64,000 nt of DNA from Solirubrobacterales bacterium. GTDB taxonomy: Bacteria; Actinomycetota; Thermoleophilia; Solirubrobacterales; Solirubrobacteraceae. The notes beneath the pieces are model-generated. The model saw only the letters and a program-made list of their open reading frames with translations. It searched no databases and had not been told where the DNA came from. Made by a program: the position numbers and the translations under genes. The stretch covers positions 1 to 64,000 of the forward strand of contig PLFX01000011.1 in assembly GCA_003138355.1 (NCBI GenBank), written 5' to 3'. Position 1 is the first letter of the stretch, and each line of letters starts with the position of its first letter. Positions 7,701 to 18,886 of this stretch are shown here, in pieces.

Positions 7701-8414
7701 CTACCGACGAGCCGCCAACGTCTCGGAGTCGCTCGATCGCGACAGCAGCTCGTCCAGATAAGCCTCGGCTTCCGACTCGGTCTTGTCGAGGGCGTACATC
7801 AGCTCCGACGCGAGGATCTTCTTCGTGCGCATGTACATCTGCTTCTCGCCACTCGAAAGCCCCTTCTCGTGCTCGCGCAGAGCAAGGTTGCGAACGACCT
7901 CCGACAGCTCGTAGATGTCGCCGGTCTTGATCTTGTCGCGGTTGTGCTTGAACCGGCGATTCCAGTTCTTCGGCATGTCCGAGACGTCGTCGCGTAGCAC
8001 GTCAAGCACTTTTTTCACCGTCTCCTGGTCGATCACGCGTCGCAAACCTGCAAGCGTCGCGTTCTCGGTCGGGACCATGACCGTCATGTCGTTATGCAGG
8101 ATCTTGATCGTGAGGTACTCGCGGCGCTCGCCGAAGACCTCCTTAATCTCCTTTGCGCAGACCTTGCCCGCGCCATGATGCGGATAGACGACGTTGTCGC
8201 CGAGCTCGAACTCGATGTACTCGGCCACCACCTCGACTGTCACATCATCAGCGTCAGGATCGATCTCGGCGTCGAACTCATCGTCGATGTCGAGCTCAAC
8301 GTCGGCGTCGGGATCGAACCCATCCTCGAGCAGGTCTGCTTCAGCTGTTTCGGGAATCTTTGTTTCCTCCTTGACGCGTGCCCGCCCACACCTGCGGCGG
8401 GCTGACCAGATCAC
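7701..8414 (-). CDS. carD: CarD family RNA polymerase-binding regulator
   Basis: CarD binds the RNA polymerase beta subunit and stabilises open complexes. The RNAP-interaction domain begins at 'FELGDNVVYPHHGAGKV'. A helical DNA-binding domain follows, with 'MPKNWNRRFKHNRDKI' and the conserved Trp. About 65 residues precede it, a very acidic Asp/Glu-rich extension unusual for CarD. The coordinates use the GTG at 8414, which overlaps the disA stop (GTGA) but has no ribosome site. A strong AAGGAGG (8366-8372) lies inside this frame, 8 bp before an ATT at 8355-8357, so the true start may be that ATT, giving 7701-8357. Confidence 0.88.
   Translation of the reverse strand: MIWSARRRCGRARVKEETKIPETAEADLLEDGFDPDADVELDIDDEFDAEIDPDADDVTVEVVAEYIEFELGDNVVYPHHGAGKVCAKEIKEVFGERREYLTIKILHNDMTVMVPTENATLAGLRRVIDQETVKKVLDVLRDDVSDMPKNWNRRFKHNRDKIKTGDIYELSEVVRNLALREHEKGLSSGEKQMYMRTKKILASELMYALDKTESEAEAYLDELLSRSSDSETLAARR
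8366..8372 (-). promoter_or_regulatory. Strong ribosome-binding site facing an ATT codon (carD)
   Basis: AAGGAGG on the minus strand, with exactly 8 bases to an in-frame ATT (8355-8357). No ATG, GTG or TTG lies at a suitable distance in the carD frame. It is the best ribosome site near this gene and decides between two start models. Confidence 0.55.
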
Positions 8415-9526
8415 ATTTGCAGGTAGCGATCCACCAGGTTGACCTCTTGCAGCCGGCGAAGGCCCTCGCGGATGTCCTTCGCTCGGATCTCCCCTACTCC
8501 CTCCACGGCCTCGAGCTCCGAATCGCTCGCAGCGAGCAGCTCGTCGAGGCCGCCGAAAGTCTGCACGATGCTCGCCACGATCAGCTTGGGCAGGCGCGGG
8601 ATCCGTCCCAGGATCCGGTAGCCGCGCGGCATCACCGGGTAGTCGAGCGTGTTGAGCTTGCGCCCGTAGCCGATGAGCTCGGCGAGGCAGCCGAAGTCGA
8701 GCAGGTCGTGGTGGCTGAGCCGACCGATCTGCTCGAGCACGCTCGCAAACTGCTCGTCACTGGGCGAGGCGATGTAGTCGCGCACGAGCGCCGCCTTCTC
8801 GGCCGCGGTGCCGACCATCGTGTCCTCGAGGTGCATCTCGATCAGCCGGCCCTCGTTGCCGAGCTCGACGATGTGGCGCTCGATCTCGACCGCCATGCGC
8901 GCGACGAGCTCGGCGCGCTGAAGCACGGTCAGCACGTCGTGCAGCGTCCCGCCACCCTCGAACTCGAGCGCCGTCAGGCGCGTCGAGACCTGGTCGAGGC
9001 GGGCGCGGTACTTGTCGAGCGTCGCGAGCGCCTGGTTTGCCTTCGCGAGGACGGTCGGGATGTCCTCGAGCACGTACTTGACGCCGTCGACATAGAGCGA
9101 GATCACCTCGCGCCGCTGCGAGATCGCGATCACCAGGGCATCGGTCTGCTTGGCGACGCGCTCGGCGGTGCGATGGCGCGTCCCGGTCTCGACCGACAGG
9201 ATCGTCGGGTCGGGCATCAGCTGGACGTTCGCCATCGCGATCTTCGTCGCGTTCGCGTTCAGCGTGATCGCCCCGTCCATCTTGGCGAGCTGGTAGAGCA
9301 TGCCCGGCGAGTAGTCGATCTCGAGCTTGATCCCGCCCGAGCAGAGGAACGCCAGCTCGTCGACCTCGCCGATCACAAGCAGCCCGCCGCTGCGCGACTC
9401 GACGATGTGATCGATCCCCTCGCGCAGCGCCGTCCCCGGCGCGACCATCTCGAGGGCTTTGACGAGGCGAGGGTCTGTAAGCGGCTCGATATCGCCTACG
9501 TCGTCGGATCGAGTCACTGCCATCAC
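8411..9526 (-). CDS. disA: DNA integrity scanning diadenylate cyclase DisA
   Basis: A 371-residue octameric enzyme that makes cyclic di-AMP and senses branched DNA. The DAC domain carries the catalytic 'DGA' (84-86) and 'GTRHRTA' (115-121) motifs. A linker helix bundle leads to a C-terminal helix-hairpin-helix DNA-binding domain ('AVEGVGEIRAKDIREGL'). It is next to radA, as in Bacillus, where RadA physically and genetically works with DisA. The frame opens with GTG-ATG (9526/9523), and either may be used. It overlaps the carD GTG by 3 bases. No c-di-AMP riboswitch or phosphodiesterase is recognisable in this window. Confidence 0.95.
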   Translation of the reverse strand: MMAVTRSDDVGDIEPLTDPRLVKALEMVAPGTALREGIDHIVESRSGGLLVIGEVDELAFLCSGGIKLEIDYSPGMLYQLAKMDGAITLNANATKIAMANVQLMPDPTILSVETGTRHRTAERVAKQTDALVIAISQRREVISLYVDGVKYVLEDIPTVLAKANQALATLDKYRARLDQVSTRLTALEFEGGGTLHDVLTVLQRAELVARMAVEIERHIVELGNEGRLIEMHLEDTMVGTAAEKAALVRDYIASPSDEQFASVLEQIGRLSHHDLLDFGCLAELIGYGRKLNTLDYPVMPRGYRILGRIPRLPKLIVASIVQTFGGLDELLAASDSELEAVEGVGEIRAKDIREGLRRLQEVNLVDRYLQM

Positions 9527-9600
9527 CCCCGATTCTAGCGAGATTCAGCGCGGCTAAAGGGCTCGCGCGAGCGCGTTCCGAAACCCGTTGGCCGCGGCGA

Positions 9601-10977
9601 TCAGGCCGCCAGCTGCGGCGCGCGTTGCTGGCGCGGCAGCGCAAGCGCGAGCGCCTCGCGCAGCGTGGCCACCTCGTCGCCTTCGCTGCCGGGCGGCGCG
9701 ACGATCGTCTCGAGGCCGAACTTGCGCGCCTCGGCGATCCGCCGCTCCGGATGGCCGACCCAGCGCAACTCACCGGTCAGGCCGAGCTCGCCGAAGGCCG
9801 CGAGGGGCAGGCCGCGCGCAGGGTCTCCGAGCGGGACGTTGCGCTGCGCGCTCGCCACCGCGAGCGCGACCGCGAGGTCGGCGCCCGGCTCGTCGATGCG
9901 CACGCCGCCGACGACGTTGACGAAGACGTCTGCGCCACCGACCGGGATCCCGCCGTGGCGAGCGAGCACCGCGAGGACGAGCGCGAGCCGATTGCGGTCA
10001 AAACCATTGACGACGCGACGCGGCGGGACGAGCTCGGAGGGAGTGACGAGCGCCTGCACCTCGACGAGCAGCGGCCGCGTGCCCTCCATTGACGCGAGGA
10101 CGACGCTGCCGGGCGCGCGCGTCGCGGCGCCAACGAAGCGCGCGGACGCATCGAGCACCTCGACGAGCCCGTCCTGGCGCATCTCGAAGACGCCGACCTC
10201 GTTGGTCGAGCCGAAGCGGTTCTTGATCGCGCGTACCGTGCGGTAGGTGCGCTCGCGCTCGCCCTCGAAGGCGAGCACGCAGTCGACGAGGTGCTCGAGC
10301 ACGCGCGGCCCCGCCAGCGCGCCGTCCTTCGTGACGTGTCCGACGAGCAGCACCGCGATCCGCTCGCGCTTCGCGGTCGTAACGATCCGGCTCGCGACCT
10401 CGCGCACCTGGCCGACCGAGCCCGGGGCGCCGCTCAGCTCGCGCGCGTCGAGCGTCTGGACCGAGTCGATCACACAGACCTCGGGGCGCTCGCGCTCGAG
10501 CGTCGCGAGCACCGCCTCGAGGTCCGTCTCGGCGATCGCCGGAACATCGAGCGCGCCTCCGGCGAGGCGCGCGGCGCGCAGGTGAACCTGCGCGGTCGAC
10601 TCCTCGGCCGAGACGTAGAGCGTGCGCCGCCCCGACGCGGCGAGGTTCCCGAGCGCCATGTTCATCAGTGTCGACTTGCCAATCCCGGGCGCGCCGCCGA
10701 TCAAGACGACCGAGCCCGGCACGACGCCGCCGCCAAGCACGCGGTCGAGCTCGCCGATCCCGGTCGCAAGGCGCGGCGCGTGAGGCGCGTGCGCGTGGGC
10801 GTGGGCGAGCGTGACCGGCTTGCGAGCGGCGCTCGCGGCGAGGCTCGCGCGCCCCGCCCGCTCGCGGACCTCCTCGACGAGCGTGTTCCACTCGCCGCAG
10901 GCCGGACAGCGCCCGTGCCAGCGCGGCTCCTCGTGCCCGCAGGCCGAACAGACGTGAACTGAGGCCGAGCGAGCCAT
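9601..10977 (-). CDS. radA: DNA repair protein RadA (Sms)
   Basis: A 458-residue RecA-like helicase that processes recombination intermediates. It has a C4 zinc finger (Cys10, Cys13, Cys24, Cys27), Walker A 'GGAPGIGKST' (94-103), the RadA-specific 'KNRFG' (252-256) and a Lon-like C-terminal domain ('GGADVFVNVVGGVRI' onward). A His/Ala run ('AHAHAHAPHAP', about 59-69) lies between the zinc finger and the RecA core. It follows clpC after a 138-bp gap containing a repeat/hairpin array, and leads into disA. Confidence 0.95.
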   Translation of the reverse strand: MARSASVHVCSACGHEEPRWHGRCPACGEWNTLVEEVRERAGRASLAASAARKPVTLAHAHAHAPHAPRLATGIGELDRVLGGGVVPGSVVLIGGAPGIGKSTLMNMALGNLAASGRRTLYVSAEESTAQVHLRAARLAGGALDVPAIAETDLEAVLATLERERPEVCVIDSVQTLDARELSGAPGSVGQVREVASRIVTTAKRERIAVLLVGHVTKDGALAGPRVLEHLVDCVLAFEGERERTYRTVRAIKNRFGSTNEVGVFEMRQDGLVEVLDASARFVGAATRAPGSVVLASMEGTRPLLVEVQALVTPSELVPPRRVVNGFDRNRLALVLAVLARHGGIPVGGADVFVNVVGGVRIDEPGADLAVALAVASAQRNVPLGDPARGLPLAAFGELGLTGELRWVGHPERRIAEARKFGLETIVAPPGSEGDEVATLREALALALPRQQRAPQLAA

Positions 10978-11038
10978 GCCGCGAGACTACGCGGCGCAGG
11001 GGACACAACGGAGGGCTGCCGTCCCTACCCCGGCCGCA

Positions 11039-11107
11039 CCCCATTCGGGGCACAGGCATGCGCCGGGGTCCCGGGCCGCGTACCCCGTTCGGGGCACAGG
11101 CATGCGC
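11039..11107. repeat. Two copies of a CCCC-RTTC-GGGG hairpin repeat downstream of clpC
   Basis: Two near-identical 25-bp units start at 11039 and 11083 (period 44). Each is CCCC(A/G)TTCGGGG followed by CACAGGCATGCGC. Each contains a 4-bp stem with a 4-base loop. They lie between the clpC stop (11116) and the radA start (10977). A third copy with a related tail lies at 56398. Plausible roles are a terminator, a RNA stability element or a dispersed repeat. Confidence 0.7.
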
Positions 11108-11115
11108 GGCCCGGA

Positions 11116-13677
<2,562 letters not shown>

Positions 13678-13776
13678 CGCTCGCTACTTCCTTCCCCGTT
13701 GCTGGCGCTTCGTTGGTCTTGCAGAACGACGGTTGGGGACAGGGACGACGACGCGCAAGGCTGCTCTCCGAGTATT

Positions 13777-13788
13777 CGGCGTGCGCCG
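13777..13788. promoter_or_regulatory. Palindrome upstream of clpC
   Basis: CGGCG-TG-CGCCG, 100 bp upstream of the clpC ATG. It is GC-rich enough to arise by chance. A ClgR-type operator is possible but not demonstrated. Confidence 0.25.
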
Positions 13789-13878
13789 CCAAAACTGTTG
13801 AGCCTTCCTTGATCTGCGCCTGAACGCAGTTTACCAGTGCCGGCGGGCCGCCCTGCACACCAGCCGCTGCAACGCCGC

Positions 13879-15342
13879 TCAGCGGTCGCGCATTGCGGGA
13901 AAGAGGATCACCTCGCGGATCGGGCTGCGCCCGAGCAGCAGCATCACGAGGCGGTCGATGCCGAGTCCGACCCCGCTCGTCGGCGGCATGCCGAGCTCGA
14001 GCGCCTCGATGAAGGCCTCGTCGAAGGGCTGGAACTCCTCGTCGTCGGCGGCGGCCTGCTCGCGCTGGGCGATGAAGCGCGCGCGCTGCTCGTCGGGATC
14101 GTTGAGCTCGGAGAAGGCATTTGCAATCTCGATGCCACCGGCGAAGGCCTCCCAGCGCTCGACGTAGCCGGCGGTCGAGCGGTGCGCCTTGGCAAACGGC
14201 GAGAGCTCGACCGGATAGTCGAAGACGAAAGTCGGCTCCTGGAGCGCCGGCTCGACGGCGGTCGAAAGGAGCTCGTCGACGAGCTTGGCCCACGTCGCGT
14301 TGGCGGTCTCGATCTCGAGATCGCTCGCCTCGATCGCACGCGCGAGGGCGTCGCGCTCACGCAGCTCGCCGATGTCGATCCCGGAGCGCTCGCGGATCGC
14401 GTCGCGCAGCTTGACGCGGTGCCAGGGTCCGCTGAAGTCGACCGCCGGGTCGGGGACGGCCGCCGCGGCGGCAGCGAGGACCGCCTCGAGGCGCCGCGCT
14501 CCATCCTCGTAGTCGGCGTAGGCCTCGTACCACTCGACCATCGTGAACTCGGGGTTGTGCTTCGGCGAGAGGCCCTCGTTGCGGAAGTCCTTGCCGAGCT
14601 CGTAGACGCGCTCGAGGCCGCCGACGATCGCGCGCTTGAGGTAGAGCTCGGTCGCGATCCGCAGGTAGAGCGTGCGGTCGAGCGTGTTGTGGTGCGTCGT
14701 GAAGGGGCGCGCCAGGGCGCCGCCGTAGATCGGCTGGAGGACCGGCGTCTCGAGCTCGACGAAGCCCGCGCCGTCGAGCGCAGCGCGGATCGCCGCGATG
14801 ATCCGCGCGCGCGCGACGAAAAGATCGCGCGTCTGCGCGTTCGCGACGAGGTCGAGCTCGCGCCGGCGCAAGCGCGTCTCGAGATCCTGCAGGCCATGAT
14901 GCTTGTCGGGCGGCGGGCGCAGTGACTTGGCAAGCAGCGTGAAGGCGGTTGCGCGCAACGAGACCTCGCCGCGACGTGTGCGGATCGCTACACCGTCGAT
15001 CCCAATCAGATCGCCCAGGTCGAGCGAGACGAGCCGCTCGAATCCCGCTTCCCCGAGCTCATCTACGCGCGCGTGGACCTGGAGGCGACCGGAGCGGTCG
15101 ACGAGGTCGACGAACGCGGCGCGGCCGGCCTCGCGGCGGGCGGCGATGCGCCCGGCGACGCGATGCTGGGTCGCGGTCTCCTCGCCGGGCGCGAGATCGG
15201 CGTGGCGGCTCGCGACCTCTGCGAGCGGCTCGACGCCCGGGAACGCGTGCGGGAACGGGTCGACGCCCTCGGCGCGCAGGCGCTCGAGTTTCGCGCGCCG
15301 CGCCGCGAGAATCTCCGCGAGGCCACCCTCTTCAGCGTTCAT
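13879..15342 (-). CDS. lysS: Lysyl-tRNA synthetase (class II)
   Basis: A 487-residue class II synthetase. An N-terminal OB-fold anticodon domain ('HRVAGRIAARREAGRAAFVDLVD') is followed by the catalytic core with motif 2 ('FRNEGLSPKHNPEFTMVEWY') and motif 3 ('GVGLGIDRLVMLL'). The ATG at 15342 fits the family's usual N-terminus; the longer open frame upstream runs into the divergent gene region. lysS next to clpC and near dus repeats the Bacillus layout (dusB-lysS-ctsR-clpC). Confidence 0.95.
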   Translation of the reverse strand: MNAEEGGLAEILAARRAKLERLRAEGVDPFPHAFPGVEPLAEVASRHADLAPGEETATQHRVAGRIAARREAGRAAFVDLVDRSGRLQVHARVDELGEAGFERLVSLDLGDLIGIDGVAIRTRRGEVSLRATAFTLLAKSLRPPPDKHHGLQDLETRLRRRELDLVANAQTRDLFVARARIIAAIRAALDGAGFVELETPVLQPIYGGALARPFTTHHNTLDRTLYLRIATELYLKRAIVGGLERVYELGKDFRNEGLSPKHNPEFTMVEWYEAYADYEDGARRLEAVLAAAAAAVPDPAVDFSGPWHRVKLRDAIRERSGIDIGELRERDALARAIEASDLEIETANATWAKLVDELLSTAVEPALQEPTFVFDYPVELSPFAKAHRSTAGYVERWEAFAGGIEIANAFSELNDPDEQRARFIAQREQAAADDEEFQPFDEAFIEALELGMPPTSGVGLGIDRLVMLLLGRSPIREVILFPAMRDR

Positions 15343-15454
15343 TGCGCCGGTGAGGCTACAAGGGTGGCGGCTGCGTTGAGGAAGCCGGCTGTTTCCCGCC
15401 CGTGGCCGGCGCGGCGTAGCGGTCGCTGGAGGGCCGCGGCTACGCTTCGGTTCA

Positions 15455-15649
15455 GTGGCAATGCAGCTGCCGCCCTGGCTCGAGGACGTTCGCGACTGGT
15501 ACGAGCGGTTTTGGAATGCGCCCGAGGCGCGCGAGGACTCGCAGCGGCGGCGACGCCGAGTACCCGATTGGCTGCTCGCCCTGCTGCCCTTCGTGCTGAT
15601 CGCGGCCGCAGTCGCGGTGCTGCTGATCGCGATCGCTGTGAAGCACTGA
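15455..15649 (+). CDS. Small single-pass membrane protein, unknown
   Basis: A 64-residue protein (GTG at 15455, or ATG at 15461 for 62 residues). The N-terminal half is polar with several Trp and Arg, and one clear transmembrane helix follows at about 42-62 ('LLALLPFVLIAAAVAVLLIA'). The basic run 'RRRRRVP' just before the helix predicts a cytoplasmic N-terminus. It is the first of three plus-strand genes wedged between lysS and greA. I recognise no family. Confidence 0.55.
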   Translation: MAMQLPPWLEDVRDWYERFWNAPEAREDSQRRRRRVPDWLLALLPFVLIAAAVAVLLIAIAVKH

Positions 15650-15691
15650 GCGCCCCCGCACCTGTCACCGATTCGCCGGTACGATCCCGCG

Positions 15692-16108
15692 ATGGCCGAC
15701 ATCGCGGAGCTGCTCGCGTCCACTGCGCTGTTCAAGTCTGAGTCGAAGAAGGACCTTGGGAAGCTGGCTAAAGACGTCCATGATCGAACGTTCGCACCCG
15801 GCACCGCGCTCACCGATCAGGGCAAGTTCGGCTCCGTCTTCACGCTGATCGCCGATGGCCGAGCCAGCGTCACGGTCGACGGTGTCGCAGTCGGCTCGCT
15901 CGGTCCGGGGGAGTTCTTCGGCGAGATGGCACTGATCGACGGCTCCAACGTTCGGTCCGCCACGGTCATCGCGGACACCGAGGTACGCGCCTTGATGCTG
16001 ACCCAACCGGCGTTCCGCGCGTTCGCCAAGTCGCACCCAAAGACGATGTGGGCGCTGCTCGAGATCCTGGTCAAGCGACTTCGCGAGGCCCAGGACCGGT
16101 CGGACTGA
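15692..16108 (+). CDS. Stand-alone cyclic-nucleotide-binding domain protein
   Basis: A 138-residue protein that is one Crp-type cNMP-binding domain with no HTH or catalytic partner. The phosphate-binding cassette 'PGEFFGEMALIDGSNVRSATV' (residues about 72-92) keeps the Gly-Glu pair and the Arg that contact the cyclic phosphate, so ligand binding is plausible. It may work through a partner protein. The next gene follows after 40 bp and is probably co-transcribed. Confidence 0.8.
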   Translation: MADIAELLASTALFKSESKKDLGKLAKDVHDRTFAPGTALTDQGKFGSVFTLIADGRASVTVDGVAVGSLGPGEFFGEMALIDGSNVRSATVIADTEVRALMLTQPAFRAFAKSHPKTMWALLEILVKRLREAQDRSD

Positions 16109-16148
16109 AACTTTCCCGCCCCGACCAACACCAAAGAGGGAGCTCAAC

Positions 16149-16412
16149 ATGCCGCGCGTACATGCATCTCACGAGGTCAAGGACGTCCAGCACTGGCTTT
16201 CCTCGCCAAAGCGCGAGGAGGTCTTCGGGCCGCTCGGCGTCACCGAGATCAAGACCTACGTCGACCCCGAGGGCTCCAACCGAGTCGGCCTGACGATGAA
16301 CGTCGCCGACATGGACGCGGTGATGGGCCTGATGCAGACGCAGGAGGGGATCGATGCGATGGAGCACGACGGCGTCATCCCCGAGACGCTGGTGATCCTG
16401 ATCGAGTCCTAG
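16149..16412 (+). CDS. Conserved-looking small protein, unknown
   Basis: An 87-residue acidic protein of unknown function. The alternation of predicted strands and helices ('GVTEIKTYVDPEGSNRVGLTMNV...VMGLMQTQEGI') suggests a compact ferredoxin-like alpha/beta fold. It has an AGGGAG ribosome site before the ATG. It follows the cNMP-binding gene and converges on greA, so the pair could act together. Confidence 0.6.
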   Translation: MPRVHASHEVKDVQHWLSSPKREEVFGPLGVTEIKTYVDPEGSNRVGLTMNVADMDAVMGLMQTQEGIDAMEHDGVIPETLVILIES

Positions 16413-16445
16413 CCGGGTTGGGTCTAGCGCGCCGGCTCGGGACGG

Positions 16446-16931
16446 CTATTTCACGCCGACGTCGATCTTCGTGATCTTGAGCTTGCGCGCCGGCCCGCGC
16501 GGGACCTGAACGCTGACCGTGTCGTTGCGCTTGTGCCCGAGAAGGGCGCGGCCGACGGGTGACTCGTTCGAGAGCTTGTTCTCGGCCGGCCTAGCCTCGG
16601 CCGAGCCGACGATCGCGTACTTCGTCGACTTGCCGGTCTTCTCGTCCTTGACGTGCACGACCGAGCCGATCTGGACGACGTCGGTCGAGATCTCGTCGGC
16701 CTCGATCACCGTGGCCATCCTGAGCTTCTCCTGGACGTTCGCGATCCGCGCCTCGAGCATCGCCTGCTCGTTCTTGGCGTCGTCGTACTCCGCGTTCTCG
16801 GCGATATCGCCGAACTCGCGCGCTTCCTTGATCCGCTCGGCGACCTCGCGCCGCTTCTCGGTCGACAGGAAGTCGAGCTCGGATTGGAGCTTCTCCAGCC
16901 CCTCTGGGGTGAGGATGATGTCCTTCGGCAT
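16446..16931 (-). CDS. greA: Transcription elongation factor GreA
   Basis: A 161-residue factor that restarts backtracked RNA polymerase by stimulating transcript cleavage. The N-terminal coiled coil includes the tip motif 'EFGDIAENAEYDDAKNEQ' with the conserved acidic residues that enter the secondary channel. The C-terminal FKBP-like domain ('NESPVGRALLGHKRNDTVSVQVP') is complete. Its position between dus and lysS is also common in clostridia. Confidence 0.95.
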   Translation of the reverse strand: MPKDIILTPEGLEKLQSELDFLSTEKRREVAERIKEAREFGDIAENAEYDDAKNEQAMLEARIANVQEKLRMATVIEADEISTDVVQIGSVVHVKDEKTGKSTKYAIVGSAEARPAENKLSNESPVGRALLGHKRNDTVSVQVPRGPARKLKITKIDVGVK

Positions 16932-17037
16932 GTCCCTTCAGTTCGTCCGCGGTGAAGCCGAGCGGGCGGTGAAGATTGCGTGCCCACGCGGCGGGCGCGC
17001 AGTATAGCGAGCGCGCACAACGGGCCACAGTCGGCGC

Positions 17038-18045
17038 CTAAACGGTTGTCGGCATCGCTTCGGGGGCGGTCGCGAGCAGGCCGCGGACCGCGGCAAAGCT
17101 TTCGCTCACCTGTAGCGCGCACTGGAGCTGGCGGGCGTGGCGACGATCTAGGACGAGACGCTCCAGATACCACGGGTAAAAGCGACGTAGGTAGCGGGTC
17201 GCGCGGGCGACGCCGAGGTGCTCGACGGCACGCTCGATGAGCCATTCGAGCTCGGAGAGCACCTCCGCGCGGGCCGGCGGCGAATCGCGTGCGCCGAGTA
17301 GCTCGGCAAAGATCCAGGGGTTCCCGAGCGAGCCGCGCGCGATCATCACGGCGTCGGCGCCCGTCAGCGCGAATGCCTCGCGCACCGCCGCCGCCGTGTG
17401 CAGCCCGCCGCTCAGGATCACCGGGGCATCGAGCGTGCGGACTAGCTCCGCCACAGCCGCATAGTCGGGGCCGCCCTTGTGACCGGCGACTGCCGCGCGC
17501 GGATGGATCGCAATCGCGCTGACACCCGCCTCCTCGACGAGGCGGTGCGCAAGCTCGATCCCGGAGCTGTCGCCCCTACGCCGGCCAGAGCGCAGCTTCA
17601 CCGTGACCGGAAGGCCGCTCCCTTCGCGCGCCGCCGTTGCGAGGGCGACCGCGCGCTCGCCGTCGTCGAGCAGAGCAGCGCCGGCGCCCGTGCGGCACAC
17701 CTTCGGGACCGGGCAGCCCATGTTCAGGTCGATCAGGTCGGCCCCTAGCTCCGCCACGTATCGGGCGGCAGTCCGCATCACCGCCGGGTCCGAGCCGAAG
17801 AGCTGGATCGAGACCGGGCCGTAGGCGCGCTCGCGGGGATCGATCCGCAGCAGCTCGGTGAGCGTGCGGGCGTTGCGGTAGTGGATCGCGTGGCTCGACA
17901 CCATCTCGGAGACGGCGAGGCCGGCGCCGTAGCGACGCGCCTGGAGGCGTACGAACCAGTTGCCGATGCCGGCCAGCGGCGCGAGGATCACCCGGTTTGG
18001 CAGCTCGAGGTCAGCGAGACGCCAGCTGTCGGTCAGCGCGGTCAT
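17038..18045 (-). CDS. dusB: tRNA-dihydrouridine synthase
   Basis: A 335-residue FMN enzyme that reduces uridines in the tRNA D-loop. The TIM barrel has 'ILAPLAGIGNWFVR' (FMN), 'LIDLNMGCPVPKVCRTGAGAAL' with the catalytic Cys, 'VTVKLRSG' and the C-terminal phosphate site 'GADAVMIARGSLGNPWIF'. The short C-terminal helical domain matches DusB-type proteins. It lies next to coaX and greA in the conserved block. Confidence 0.92.
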   Translation of the reverse strand: MTALTDSWRLADLELPNRVILAPLAGIGNWFVRLQARRYGAGLAVSEMVSSHAIHYRNARTLTELLRIDPRERAYGPVSIQLFGSDPAVMRTAARYVAELGADLIDLNMGCPVPKVCRTGAGAALLDDGERAVALATAAREGSGLPVTVKLRSGRRRGDSSGIELAHRLVEEAGVSAIAIHPRAAVAGHKGGPDYAAVAELVRTLDAPVILSGGLHTAAAVREAFALTGADAVMIARGSLGNPWIFAELLGARDSPPARAEVLSELEWLIERAVEHLGVARATRYLRRFYPWYLERLVLDRRHARQLQCALQVSESFAAVRGLLATAPEAMPTTV

Positions 18046-18105
18046 ACGCTCGAGAGTAGCGGGGCTGCTAGCGCCAGCCGCCGATGTCGCTCGCCGGCGC
18101 GCTCG

Positions 18106-18876
18106 TCACGCGGCGTTGCGACGCCAGATGATCTCGAGGCCCTTGAGCGTGAGGAGCTCATCGACGGCGTCGATCGTCTCGGTAAAGGCGGGGACGATGT
18201 GGTGCGCCAGGCCACCGGTGGCGATCGTCGGCGCTGCGTTGCCGAGCTCATCGCGGATCCGGGTAACGATGCCGTCGACCTGGCTCGCGAAGCCGTAGAC
18301 GATCCCCGAGCGGACCGCGTCAACGGTCGTCTTGCCGATCAGCGCGCGCGGCTCGGCAAGCTCGACCTCCGGCAGCTTGGCGGCGCGCTCCCAGAGCGCC
18401 GCGAGCGATATCTCCAATCCGGGCGAGATGATCCCGCCGATGTACTCGCCGGCTTGCGAGACGACGTCATAGGTGATCGCGGTGCCGAAGTCGACGACGA
18501 TGCAGGCTTCGCCAAAGCGCTCGAACGCGGCGACGGCGTTGACGAGGCGATCGGCCCCAACCTCGCGCGGATTGTCGACGCGAATCGAGATCCCGACCTT
18601 GACCGCGGGACCGACAACGAGCATCTCATGCTCGAGATAGCGTCGAGCCATCTCGACCCATTGGGGTGCGAGCTCGGGGACGGTCGAGGCAATGATCGAG
18701 GCGTCGATCTGCGACAGCTCGATGTCGCGCAGCGCGAGCAGGTTGCGCAGCGTCGCGCCGAGCTCGTCGGAGGTCGAGACGCGCTCGGTGGCAAAGCGCC
18801 AGCGCTCGACGAGCTCACGACCCCGGACGGCGCCGAAGTGGGTCTGGGTGTTGCCGACATCGACTACGAGCAGCAT
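18106..18876 (-). CDS. coaX: Type III pantothenate kinase
   Basis: A 256-residue acetate/sugar-kinase-fold enzyme that catalyses the first step of CoA synthesis. Phosphate loop 'VDVGNTQTHFG' (5-15), 'GADRLVNAVAAF' with the catalytic Asp, and 'VVDFGTAITYDVV' are diagnostic of CoaX, with 'GGIISPG' further on. It starts at the ATG at 18876; residues before it in the open frame are not family-like. A 10-bp gap separates it from folK. Confidence 0.93.
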   Translation of the reverse strand: MLLVVDVGNTQTHFGAVRGRELVERWRFATERVSTSDELGATLRNLLALRDIELSQIDASIIASTVPELAPQWVEMARRYLEHEMLVVGPAVKVGISIRVDNPREVGADRLVNAVAAFERFGEACIVVDFGTAITYDVVSQAGEYIGGIISPGLEISLAALWERAAKLPEVELAEPRALIGKTTVDAVRSGIVYGFASQVDGIVTRIRDELGNAAPTIATGGLAHHIVPAFTETIDAVDELLTLKGLEIIWRRNAA

Positions 18877-18886
18877 CGTGTGGTGA

